From the NCBI RefSeq assembly GCF_009687885.1, contig NZ_BLAF01000024.1, positions 1 through 64,000 of the forward strand: a DNA stretch of 64,000 nucleotides, read 5' to 3'. The position numbers and the translations under genes are program-made. Origin of the DNA: Acrocarpospora pleiomorpha (GTDB lineage: Bacteria; Actinomycetota; Actinomycetes; Streptosporangiales; Streptosporangiaceae). The notes below the pieces were generated by a model that was given only the letters and a program-made list of their open reading frames with translations, was not told where the DNA came from and ran no database searches. Below, piece by piece: positions 34,917 through 44,600 of the stretch. Numbering within the stretch: the stretch's first letter is position 1; every line of letters begins with the position of its first letter.

Positions 34917-36634
34917 AGGGTGTCGAACGTTACTCCGGATTCACCCCCCTAGCTCTGAGCGACCGCACCTGGCCGGGAAACCGCATCACCGCGGCGCCGC
35001 GCTGGCTCTCCACCGACCTCAGGGACGGCAACCAGTCGCTCGCCGATCCGATGACACCCGAGCGGAAACTCCTGATGTTCGACCTGCTGGTCGAGATCGG
35101 CTACAAGGAGATCGAGGTCGGTTTCCCGGTGGCCAGCCAGAGCGACCACGACTTCGTCCGCATGCTGATCGAACGCGACCGCATCCCGGACGACGTGCGG
35201 ATCACCGTGCTCACCCAGGCCCGCGAGGACCAGATCCGGCGCACCGTCGAGTCCGTGCGCGGCGCGAGCCGCGCGCTCGTGCACATCTACAACGCGACCT
35301 CGCCCCTGTTCCGCCGGACCGTGTTCAACCTGGACCGGGCGGGCGTGCGGGACCTCGCCGTCCAGGGCACCCGGACGATGCTGGACCACGCCGAGCGGGT
35401 GCTGCGCGACTGCGACCTGGCCTTCCAGTACTCCCCCGAGCTGTTCAACGAGACCGAGGCCGACTTCGCCCTCGAGGTGTGCGAGGCCGTCATGGACGTC
35501 TGGCAGCCCGAGTGCGGGCGCGGCATCATCCTCAACTTCCCGACGACGGTCGAGCGGTCCCTCCCGAACGTCTTCGCCGACCAGATCGAGTGGCTGCACC
35601 GCAACCTGTCCAGGCGCGAGCACGTCTGCCTGTCGGTGCACCCGCACAACGACCGGGGCACCGGGGTCGCCGCCGCCGAACTGGCCCTGCTGGCCGGCGC
35701 CGAACGGATCGAGGGCTGCCTGTTCGGCAACGGCGAGCGCGCCGGCAACGTCTGCCTGGTCACGCTCGCGATGAACCTGTACAGCCACGGCGTCGACCCC
35801 GGCGTCGACTTCTCCGACATCAACGCGGTCCGGCGCACGGTCGAGCGGTGCACCGGGCTGCCGGTCCACCCGCGCCACCCCTACGGCGGCGATCTCGTCT
35901 ACACCGCGTTCTCCGGGTCGCATCAGGACGCCATCAAGAAGGGCTTCGACGCGCTGGAACGGCAGGCCGCCGAGACCGGCGTGCGCCCGGACGCGCTGCC
36001 GTGGCAGGTGCCGTACCTGCCGGTGGATCCCAGGAACGTGGGGCGCACGTACGAGGCGGTGGTCCGGGTGAACGGGCAGTCCGGCAAGGGCGGCGTGGCG
36101 TACGTCATGAGCGCCTGGCACGGCCTGAACCTGCCGCGCGGCCTGCAGGCCGACCTGTCCGCCCGGGTGCAGCGGCACGCCGACGAGGTCGGCGGCGAGC
36201 TGACCCCGAGCCGGATCGGGGCGCTGTTCGCCGAGGAGTATCTCTACCACGGCGACCCGTCCGACCCGCTCCAGGTGGGCCGCGAACCGCTCGCGACGGC
36301 GCTGCACGTGGACGGCGGGTTCGACGTCAGCGGCGACCAGGCCGACGCGTTCCGCACGCTCGGCTCGGTGCTGAGCCCGTGGGGCATCCAGGTCGGCGTC
36401 GTGCACCGGACCGGGCTGCCCCTGGACCATGCGGATCTCACCCCGAACCAGGCGGTCAGGTCCGGCGACGAGACCGTGATCTACGCCGAGTGCCGCAGCG
36501 GCGGAGCCGTCGCCTGGGGCGCGGGCATCGACAAGGACATCGCGGCGGCGGCCTTCTCCGCAGTCCGCGCGGCGGCCGACCGGCTCGCCCGCGACGGTCA
36601 TCTGGACGACCAGCTCGCCGCCGCTGGGCACTAG
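34913..36634 (+). CDS. 2-isopropylmalate synthase-like enzyme (LeuA paralogue)
   Basis: 573 residues from ATG 34913. The TIM barrel has the metal site start DLRDGNQSL, IEVGFPVASQ and SVHPHNDRGTG, and the C-terminal regulatory domain is present (LHVDGGFDVSGDQAD). The layout is that of LeuA type 2, which condenses acetyl-CoA with a 2-keto acid. Cluster-embedded paralogues usually make an unusual amino or keto acid or starter by chain extension, which fits here because the gene is coupled to a SARP activator. A housekeeping leucine enzyme is less likely. Specificity cannot be read from sequence. Confidence 0.9.
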   Translation: MKGVERYSGFTPLALSDRTWPGNRITAAPRWLSTDLRDGNQSLADPMTPERKLLMFDLLVEIGYKEIEVGFPVASQSDHDFVRMLIERDRIPDDVRITVLTQAREDQIRRTVESVRGASRALVHIYNATSPLFRRTVFNLDRAGVRDLAVQGTRTMLDHAERVLRDCDLAFQYSPELFNETEADFALEVCEAVMDVWQPECGRGIILNFPTTVERSLPNVFADQIEWLHRNLSRREHVCLSVHPHNDRGTGVAAAELALLAGAERIEGCLFGNGERAGNVCLVTLAMNLYSHGVDPGVDFSDINAVRRTVERCTGLPVHPRHPYGGDLVYTAFSGSHQDAIKKGFDALERQAAETGVRPDALPWQVPYLPVDPRNVGRTYEAVVRVNGQSGKGGVAYVMSAWHGLNLPRGLQADLSARVQRHADEVGGELTPSRIGALFAEEYLYHGDPSDPLQVGREPLATALHVDGGFDVSGDQADAFRTLGSVLSPWGIQVGVVHRTGLPLDHADLTPNQAVRSGDETVIYAECRSGGAVAWGAGIDKDIAAAAFSAVRAAADRLARDGHLDDQLAAAGH

Positions 36635-36641
36635 GGAGCAC

Positions 36642-39362
36642 ATGGTGGACGACAGACGCGAGGGTATGGCGACCCTGCGGGCGCTGCTGGCCGAGGCGGT
36701 CGCGGGCAAGGGCAGGATCGCGATGGTCACCGGCGCGGTGGCGACCGGCAAGAGCGAGCTGCTGTACGCGATCGCCGAGCGCGCCTTCGACCAGGGCGCG
36801 CTGCCCCTGACGGCCACGGGTTCGCCGGCCGAGAGCGGCCTGCCGCTGGGCGTGCTGTCCCAGCTCCTGCACCAGGCGCCGCTGCTGGACCAGCAGCGGG
36901 TCACCACGAGCGGCCTGCTGCACGAGGGCGCCCGCTCGCAGCTCTCCAGGGACCCGGGCACCGAATCGATCGAGCATGTGGACGTGCAGATCGTGGACGC
37001 CCTCTGCACGGTCCTGCTGGACCTGGCCGAACGCTGCCCGCTGGTGGTCGCGGTCGACGACGTGCACCACGCCGACCGCGCCTCCCAGCTGTGCCTGGCC
37101 TACCTGGCCAGGCGGGTCAAGTTCGCCAACGTCATGCTCGTGCTCAGCGCCGCGGACCACAGCCCCCACCTGCGCACCCTCTTCCACACCGAGATACTCA
37201 GGCAGCCGCACTGCCGTCCGGTACGGCTCACGCACCTGTCCCGCGACGGCGTCGACGCCCGGCTCGGCGAGGACGCCGCCCGCCGGTTCGGCGCGGTCGT
37301 CCACGAGCTGAGCGGCGGCAACCGGCTGCTCGTCGACGCCCTGCTGGAGGACCTCCAGACCACCGGCGCCCCCAGCGACCGCTACGGCGAAGCGGTTCTC
37401 GCGTGCGTGCGCAGGCTAGGACCGTGCGCCCAGGAAGCGGCCCACGGCCTGGCGGTGCTGGGCGAGCCCGGCTCGATCGGCCGCCTGCTCGGCCGGGGCG
37501 AGAGCGAAGCCGCCGTCGCCAAGTCGCTGCAGGCGCTGGCCGGGGCCGGGCTGCTGGCCGACGGCCGGTTCCGGCATGAGGCGGCGCGCTCGGCCGTACT
37601 GGCGGAACTGGACGCCGCCGACCGCATCCACCTGCACCGCCGCGCCGCCGAGCTGGCCCACCGCGACGGCGCGACGGCCGATGTCGTGGCCGGCCACCTC
37701 CTGCACGCCAGCCACGCGGGCGACCCGTGGGCGCTGTCGGCCCTGGAGGAGGCGGCCAGGCACGCGTTGCGTGACAACGGCGTGGAATCCGCGATCGAGT
37801 ACCTCAAACTGGCCTGGCGTACCTGCGACGACGAGCGCCGCCGGGCCAGGATCGCCACCACGCTGGTCCGGGCCGAATGGCGGATCAACCCCAGCAACCC
37901 CGTCGGCCACCTGGCCGGGCTGACCGACGCCCTGCACAAGGGCCACCTCGGCGGCGGCGACACCGTCATCCTGGCCAAGGCGCTGCTCTGGCACGGCCAC
38001 ACCCAGGACGCCATGGACGTCCTGGGCCGCCTGCGCGAGCTCGGCGAACCCGACCAGGAGACCGCGGCCGAACTCGCCGCCGCCCGCCCGTGGTTCCGCG
38101 CCCTCTACCCGTCGTTCCTGCCGCACCTGCCGGAGGTCGGCGCCTCGCGGACCGCCGCCGCGTCCTCCCTCGGCGTCGGCCGCCGGATCCAGTCGGCCGG
38201 GGCGCTCGCCGATGTGCTCACTCACGGCCCTCGCGAGGAGACCATGGCCACCGCCGAGCACATCCTGCGCGGTTGCCGCCTGGACGAGATGACCATGGAC
38301 ACGGTCGAGACGGCGCTGCTGGCCCTCACCTATACCGACCGTCCCGGCCGCGCCGCCCCCTGGTGTGACGCCTTCATCGCCGAGGCGGAAACCCGTCGCG
38401 CCCCCAGCCGCCAGGCCCGCCTGGCCGCCATCCGCGCCGAGATCGGCCTCCGGGGTGGCGACCTGGCCGCGGCGGCCGCGGACGCGCGGCACGCCTTGTC
38501 GATCATCCCTGCCGGGAGCTGGGGGGTGGCCGTAGGTGGACCGCTGGGCACCCTGCTGCTGGCCGGGGCCGCGATGGGCCGCCTGGACGACTGCCTGCCT
38601 GAGTTCAACCAGCCTGTTCCCGACGCGATGCTGGACACCCGGTTCGGCCTGCAGTACCTGCGGGGCAAGGGCCGTTTCAACCTGATGGCCGACCAGCCCG
38701 ACCAGGCCCTGCGGGACTTCCTGCTGTGCGGCGAGCTGATGACGCGGTGGGACCTGGACGTGCCCAGCTTCATCGCGTGGCGCCTGGACGCCGCCGAAGC
38801 GCTGATCGCGTTGCGGAACGACGACGAGGCCCGGCGACTGGTGACCGAGCAGCTCTCCCGGTGCGGGCGCCAGTCCCAGCGGGTGCGGGGGTCGGCGTTG
38901 CGCCTGCTGGCCGCCGTCAGCGAGGTTCGCCAGCGTCCGATGCTCCTGCGGCAGGCCGCCGATCTGCTCCAGGCGGGGGGCGATCGGTACGAGTACGCCC
39001 GGTTGCTGTTCGACCTCACCGAGGCCTATCACGCCACTGGCGAATATCGGCGGGCCGGGATGCTCGGGCAGCGCGCTCGCGCCCTGGCCAAGGAGTGCCA
39101 CGCCGATTCGCTGCGCCGGGCGTTGCCCCGGATGGATCGGGATGATCCGGGCGGAGTTCCGGTGCTGCTCAGCGACGCCGAACGCCGGGTGGCGGAGCTG
39201 GCCGCCGAGGGGTATACGAACCGGGAGATCTCCGCGCGGCTGTTCATCACGGTCAGCACGGTCGAGCAGCATCTGACCCGCGTTTTCCGCAAGCTGAAGG
39301 TGTCCCGTCGAACGGAGTTGCCGGAGACTCTCGCTGATACTCAGCAACCGACCGTGGCTTAG
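36642..39362 (+). CDS. LAL-family (large ATP-binding LuxR) regulator
   Basis: 906 residues, typical LAL length. Walker A is at GAVATGKSELL near residue 30 and Walker B at LVVAVDDVHHAD near residue 145. A long helical TPR-like middle follows, and the C-terminus has a LuxR HTH (LSDAERRVAELAAEGY to STVEQHLTRVFRKL). It starts 7 nt after the LeuA-like gene. Such proteins activate modular polyketide clusters. It is the last intact gene before the transposase remnants. Confidence 0.93.
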   Translation: MVDDRREGMATLRALLAEAVAGKGRIAMVTGAVATGKSELLYAIAERAFDQGALPLTATGSPAESGLPLGVLSQLLHQAPLLDQQRVTTSGLLHEGARSQLSRDPGTESIEHVDVQIVDALCTVLLDLAERCPLVVAVDDVHHADRASQLCLAYLARRVKFANVMLVLSAADHSPHLRTLFHTEILRQPHCRPVRLTHLSRDGVDARLGEDAARRFGAVVHELSGGNRLLVDALLEDLQTTGAPSDRYGEAVLACVRRLGPCAQEAAHGLAVLGEPGSIGRLLGRGESEAAVAKSLQALAGAGLLADGRFRHEAARSAVLAELDAADRIHLHRRAAELAHRDGATADVVAGHLLHASHAGDPWALSALEEAARHALRDNGVESAIEYLKLAWRTCDDERRRARIATTLVRAEWRINPSNPVGHLAGLTDALHKGHLGGGDTVILAKALLWHGHTQDAMDVLGRLRELGEPDQETAAELAAARPWFRALYPSFLPHLPEVGASRTAAASSLGVGRRIQSAGALADVLTHGPREETMATAEHILRGCRLDEMTMDTVETALLALTYTDRPGRAAPWCDAFIAEAETRRAPSRQARLAAIRAEIGLRGGDLAAAAADARHALSIIPAGSWGVAVGGPLGTLLLAGAAMGRLDDCLPEFNQPVPDAMLDTRFGLQYLRGKGRFNLMADQPDQALRDFLLCGELMTRWDLDVPSFIAWRLDAAEALIALRNDDEARRLVTEQLSRCGRQSQRVRGSALRLLAAVSEVRQRPMLLRQAADLLQAGGDRYEYARLLFDLTEAYHATGEYRRAGMLGQRARALAKECHADSLRRALPRMDRDDPGGVPVLLSDAERRVAELAAEGYTNREISARLFITVSTVEQHLTRVFRKLKVSRRTELPETLADTQQPTVA

Positions 39363-39442
39363 GACTTGCAGAGAAATGACCCGTAGCTTCCGGGATTGTC
39401 GCTCGTTGATGTGGGATACGCGTGGCGGCCGGGACTGTGGAG

Positions 39443-40285
39443 ATGCTGGCGGCGAAGTTCGAGGCGATCTTCCTGCACCTGGATGAGCGGCAGCGACAGT
39501 TACTGAGGCGCTGAGGCAAGGGCCTTGGGCATGGGGGCATCGCGGCAGTGGCCAAAGCCGCCCGGCTTCGAGCGGCAACGGTGTCGGCAGGAGTGGATGA
39601 GCAGGTCAGAGTCCACCACGCTGACGGCCAGCCGGTCATCAGCGTGGACACCAAGAAGAAGGAACTGGTCGGCGAATACAAAACCGCAGGCCGTGAGTGG
39701 TGTCCCACCGGTCGGCCGGTACGGGTCGCCATGCACGACTTCCCCGACGCTCAGGCGGGCAAGACGATTCCCTAGGGCATCTACGACCTGGCCACTGACA
39801 GCGACTGGGTCAACGTCGGCACCGACCACGACACCGCCGCTTTCGCCGTGGACTCCATCCGCCGCTGGCGGAACAGAGCCGAGCAAGGCGCCTACCCCGA
39901 CGCGACACGCCTGCTGATCACCTCAGACGCAGGCGGCTCCAACGGATACCGCACCCGCGCGTGGAAGGCCGAACTCGCGGCGTTTGGCCGCCGAGGCCGG
40001 CTTGGCCATCATGATCTGCCATTTCACGCCCGGCACCTCCAAATGGAACCGCGTTGAACACCGGTTGTTCTGCCACATCACGATGAATTGGCGTGGCAGG
40101 CCGCTGAGCAGCCATGAAGTCGTCGTGCAGAGCATCGCCGCGACCACCACCACGACCGGCTCACCGTGCACGCCGAACTGGACTCCGGCCAGTACGCCAC
40201 CAGCGTCACCGTCAGCGACGCTCAGATGGCCAGCCTGCCGATCACCAGCCACGATTGGAACTACACGTTGCTTCCGGCATGGCTG
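39443..40285 (+). pseudogene. Decayed ISAzo13-family transposase
   Basis: The N-terminus (LAAKFEAI then HLDERQRQLL) ends at a stop, and GHGGIAAVAKAARLRAATVSAG follows in another frame. A large internal deletion (about 150 residues) then joins to the catalytic region ISVDTKKKELVGEY. A stop at 39773, then GIYDLATDSDWVNVG, a frameshift near 40000 (before CHFTPGTSKWNRVEH) and another near 40150 (before VHAELDSGQYATS) complete the decay. The DDE-region order matches ISAzo13 transposases. It is non-functional. Confidence 0.85.
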
Positions 40286-40439
40286 ACCCCCGCCACCGGT
40301 TCCGCCACTGCGGCGCCATCACCCCGCCGAGACGGCCATGCCTGGCTGATCCACCCCACCCCCTGACCGGCCCTCCCGCAACCAGACTGGGACCACCTCA
40401 TCGACCAGCTGACCGCCCTACGACATGCCCAAGAGAAGC

Positions 40440-40755
40440 CGGCCTGCACCGTCAACGCGGCCTAGCCGCGGATGGTCGCCCCCGGCACTGGGGCCGTCAT
40501 CCCTCCCTCACCATCACCGAACGTGTGCTGATCACCGTCTTGCACCGCCGCCTCGGCCAACCTCAAGCAGTACTCGCCGACCTGTTCCACACAACCCTCA
40601 TGACCGCCAACCGCGCCATTCGGCAGATCCAACCCCTGCTCGACCAGGCCGACTATGCCATCACGCCCAACAGCAAACGCCTCTACACCGCAGCAGACCT
40701 CACCACCTACGTCATCAGTACCGGCGCTATACACAAGATCAACACAGCGTGCTGA
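40440..40755 (+). pseudogene. Second transposase-related fragment (ISAzo13-associated type)
   Basis: The visible frame reads PSLTITERVLITVLHRRLGQ, then LFHTTLMTANRAIRQI and a C-terminal TPNSKRLYTAADLTTYV. This looks like the HTH-containing ISAzo13-related product that often accompanies the main transposase. There is no credible start codon, and the segment before it is scrambled. It marks the left boundary of the low-GC island. Confidence 0.6.
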
Positions 40756-40769
40756 TCATCTGCAAGGCC

Positions 40770-41360
40770 CTAAGTACAGGCTGTGACAGGGGTAACCGAA
40801 GTGACAGCGATGAGGGGCACTTGCCTCAGCTTTGCGGTCTTGAGGATGAGGGCGCCATCTGCCGTGCCGACTAGTTCGCCGCATACGCGACCGCTGGTGT
40901 TGAGAACCTCGATAAGTGGACGATCTGTCTGTGCCGAGGGTGCGAGCCAAGTGATGCCGACGGCGAGGGCCAGCAAGGCCAATGCAGTGATGGTGAAAAG
41001 GGTGGCCCGATAGATTAGTCTTCCCACGTGGCGGACCTCGGTCTGGGTCCAGGTTCGGAGCTCTTCACCTGTGAGGAGAATCTCGGTTCCCGGGTTCCCG
41101 GAAGCGGCTCGTACAGAGGACAGCGTGGCAACGATGAGCATTGCGAAAGCCAATCCCAGCAGGGCGGTAGCCGTCCAGCGGGGCACCGTGGCCAGGCTCG
41201 TGACGGAGTCTCTGCCCTTAATGATGAGGACTGTGCTCAGCAGCGCGGTCAATCCAGCCAGGGCGGTTCGCCACCCTTCGGCCTGTTTGCGTACAGTTGC
41301 TAGCTGCTCGAATGTTAGATCCTGGGCCAGCATCGCCCACCGCTTGCGCACGACGCTCAT
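40770..41360 (-). CDS. Small three-helix membrane protein of the caspase/Hsp90 operon
   Basis: 196 residues from ATG 41360, chosen because it overlaps the upstream stop as ATGA; an in-frame start at 41390 is less likely. After a charged N-terminal helix (DLTFEQLATVRKQAEG) come three probable membrane helices (about residues 33-50, 62-85 and 120-145), followed by a ~50-residue C-terminal domain with alternating beta character. I do not recognise a family. As the third gene of a coupled operon with a caspase and Hsp90-type protein, it could be a membrane effector or anchor; inference only. Base composition is lower in GC than the cluster. Confidence 0.75.
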   Translation of the reverse strand: MSVVRKRWAMLAQDLTFEQLATVRKQAEGWRTALAGLTALLSTVLIIKGRDSVTSLATVPRWTATALLGLAFAMLIVATLSSVRAASGNPGTEILLTGEELRTWTQTEVRHVGRLIYRATLFTITALALLALAVGITWLAPSAQTDRPLIEVLNTSGRVCGELVGTADGALILKTAKLRQVPLIAVTSVTPVTACT

Positions 41361-41665
41361 CCGAGATTGACCAACCAGTAGGCCCCACAACCATTTTCTG
41401 GTGATTCAGTGGGGCGATCGGCATGGAGATGACCGCACACGCAGTAGACGGTGATTTGGCGGGTGCGCTGAGGCACAGCGACCTTGCGAAAAGGGCCCTT
41501 GTATCCTTGCGGTGTGCCGTATCGGAAGGTCATCGACGTATGTCCGAAGCAAGCGGGGCATGAGCCTTTGATCGTAAGTCCGTCTTCAAGTTCCAACACG
41601 GTGAAACCGGGTTGTTCGGCGAAATCGGTCTCAGCGAACGGGACAGGACGGTGTTGTTCAGACAT
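41357..41665 (-). CDS. Small Cys-rich (probable zinc-binding) protein
   Basis: 102 residues. Cysteines occur as CPAC near residue 36 and CVCGH near residue 76, with a further Cys near residue 92, plausibly one zinc ribbon. The rest is a beta-rich domain. Unknown family. It overlaps the large caspase gene by 8 nt upstream and the membrane protein gene by ATGA downstream, so all three are translationally coupled. Confidence 0.75.
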   Translation of the reverse strand: MSEQHRPVPFAETDFAEQPGFTVLELEDGLTIKGSCPACFGHTSMTFRYGTPQGYKGPFRKVAVPQRTRQITVYCVCGHLHADRPTESPENGCGAYWLVNLG

Positions 41666-44600
41666 CGGCGGACTCCGTTGGTAGACGAAGTGTGAACAGC
41701 GTGACGTAGAGGCGAAGCCGGGCGGTCAACCATTCGATGGATTCGCCTGTTTCCTCCGCCACGGTCGCTAGATGGCCGGTGGAGACCTCTCCGCCAAGAG
41801 ACGGCGCTTGGCCGTCACGGTAGGCAGTAAGCAGTAGCAGATCTTGCCAGTAGACGATCTCGTCGGGAACATCCAGAATGGGATAGTCGAGGCGTAGGCC
41901 TAATGACACCATCCGGGCTAGCCTGCGGTGAGTCTCGGCAAGAGTAAGGCCGAGTCTGCCCGCGAGTTGAACCAAGCGCAGCGCGTCAACTTCCGTCAGA
42001 AAATCCTCGGCCTCGTCGTTCATGTCGTACAGAGCGAGTAGGTCCACGTCATATGGATCGGGATGCCAGTTGGTGAGGTCTGCTATCACCTCGGGATCAG
42101 GATCCGGTACGGGCGCGCCTAGTCTTCTATAGGGCGCGAGCAGGAACAAGAATTCAGCTACTGTCTTGCCAAGTTCGTGCGCGCCTCGGATGATCTCCCC
42201 GGGTCCGAGCGTCCAGTCGGTCACGCGCCAACTCCATCTATTGGAGATCAGATAGCTTTCGATCATCCAAGGATGCAGTTGGTTACTCTGCTCCGTTTCG
42301 GCAGGCAGCCTCACGGCGGGGTAGGCGTCCAGCAGGAGCTGACGGGCCTCGCCGATGGTTCCGAAAAACTGTGATGCGAGGCTGATCAGTTCAGGAAAGG
42401 TGACCTCGGTCTCGGGAGCGGTAAGGGGAGTAAGCATGGCAGCCTGATTGACCAGTCCTCCCCGAAAGTACCTGCCGGTTCTCGCGGCGGCGAGCGCTAG
42501 GCAGGGCCTTCTCGGGCTGATGCTCCATCTGTTGGTCGAGCGCCGAAAATTCATCATCGCGATGTTGATCAGTCTGAGGGTCTCCCCGTCTGGCCTGATG
42601 TCCGTTGTCGGCGGGATCTCGGGCAACCGGAGCAAGCCACGCCGCTCCAGCTCAGACAGCTCAGCGAGAGTCTGTTGGACGCTTATCTCGGCCCATCCAG
42701 CGATGAGTACGATGTGCATAGCGGTGAGCCGATCTCCAACTGCCCTCACATGACGCAGAGCCTCCGCCTCGACTGGTGCGAAAGACTCCGGATAGTGGTC
42801 GCGCGCGGCAACGGTGATACCCAGCGGAGATAGCCGATCACACATTTCTAGGACCTGCTCAATATCCCGACCCAACTCACTCGAGGCGTGCGCGATGTGG
42901 TCAGGCTGCAGATCGCCTTGGACCCATGGCGGCTGTCCGTCAAGTTCCACCGAAACGAGCTTGACTTCGGCTGCAGTGCATATTTTGTCGGCGAGGGTGC
43001 CAAGGTCAAGAAGTGGCGCGATCCACCCTTCAGGGGCCAGCTCTTCGGCCAATCTGAGTACCTCGCCCAGCGGCTTGTCGAGTTGGGAGGAGGTTTTGAC
43101 CAGCCAGCCCGCGACGAGCAACGGTGTCGGCTGACCGGGAGGCGTCCAGGCAGCCAAAGCCCGCAGGAGCGGTTTCTCTTCCTTCTCAAAAGTTCTGGAA
43201 AGAGGGGGGCATCGCCGAAGTTCAGTCAGATTGAGCTCGGTGATAGCGAATTTCCGTAGCCTTCGCAGTAAATCTGCTGCCTGCTGTTCGGGTTGGGCAA
43301 TAGCTTCGAGGATCTTATCCACCCAAACGGCATCCTCGCGGTGATACCATTTCAATCCACCTAAGAGCGCACCGTCGATAGGGTCCACCATGGGAAATCC
43401 CCTGTGTGAAACCACCGGCGGAATGCGCCGGTGCCCGCGTTGTGAATTGGCTAGTTCCATCCAGACGCCAGTTCGCCATGAGCTGTACCATCTTGCGAAA
43501 TAGCGGTTCCAGTTTGAAGAGTCGAGAAGTTCTTTATCATACGGCAGGCAGCCAATCTCGGCTGCCCTCACGGTGCCGCTCTTCGCTCGGGTACCGCCCA
43601 CCAACAGAGGGGTATCTGTCTTTACGAGATGCTCGAAGATCCGCTGTGCCACTTCGGGTGCCGAATTCGTGACCTCCCAGAGCCACGAAAGCGAGAGTCC
43701 TGGCCATTCCATCAGCTGCGGCAGCGACTTGTCGATCTTCTCATTTACCCAATCCTTATCCCAACTCCTGAGCTTCTTGCGGTCCACCGTGAACTGCGGT
43801 CGGTGCGCGTCGCGGAGGTTTACGACCAAGCCATAGATCTCTTCGTTCGTTCGGATGCCGTCCGCCACTAGACCACCTTCGCCGGAGACCCACCATAGGT
43901 CGCGGTCGTGTTCGAGGGACTCGGCCGACTCATCCTGATAGCGCAGTACCTTGGGCTGCCACTCTTCTTCCACCGAGTCGTGCTCGGAGGCGACCACCCG
44001 GTAGTCGGCGATCCACAGTAGTTTGCGCAGTGTCTGCAACACAGAGACTCGCTCATCGTCATCTCCGGTCAGATACAGCCTGATCCGGGTACCGCCACCG
44101 AGCATGGCGTCGGATGGGGTGACCTGGATCATACTGCCGCTACTCGCGATACGTACGGTAAATGCCTCGTGCGAGGGAATCCCTTTGGTGTCGACCGGCC
44201 GAGTGACCAGCAGGATCTCGTCGGCGATCATGAAGTAGCTAAACACCCCAATGCCGAACTGGCTGTTGGAGACGAGGCGCAGTGGCGGATTGAGGCACTG
44301 CCAAATAGCGTGCTCCGCACGGTATTCCTGCCGATAGACGAACCTCTCGCCAGCATTGGCAAATACATGCTCGAGTACGTCGCTGTCCATGCCAACGCCG
44401 TTATCCTCGCACTCGATGTACTCACGGCCGTCTTCGGACCCTTGGCGGAACATCACACGGCCATCCCAGGGCGAGGGATCTTTCCCCCGCCTGCGAAGCG
44501 CCTCGAGCCGAATGTCTCTATAGCGACACGCGTCCAGGGCGTTCTGGTACAGCTCCCGAATTGCTAGCGACGGGTCGTCGTAGAGTTGACGTCCCATCAG

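Noticed and set aside
40783-41370. Plus-strand small frames over the membrane protein gene
   Set aside because: Membrane helices and ATGA coupling are on the minus strand.
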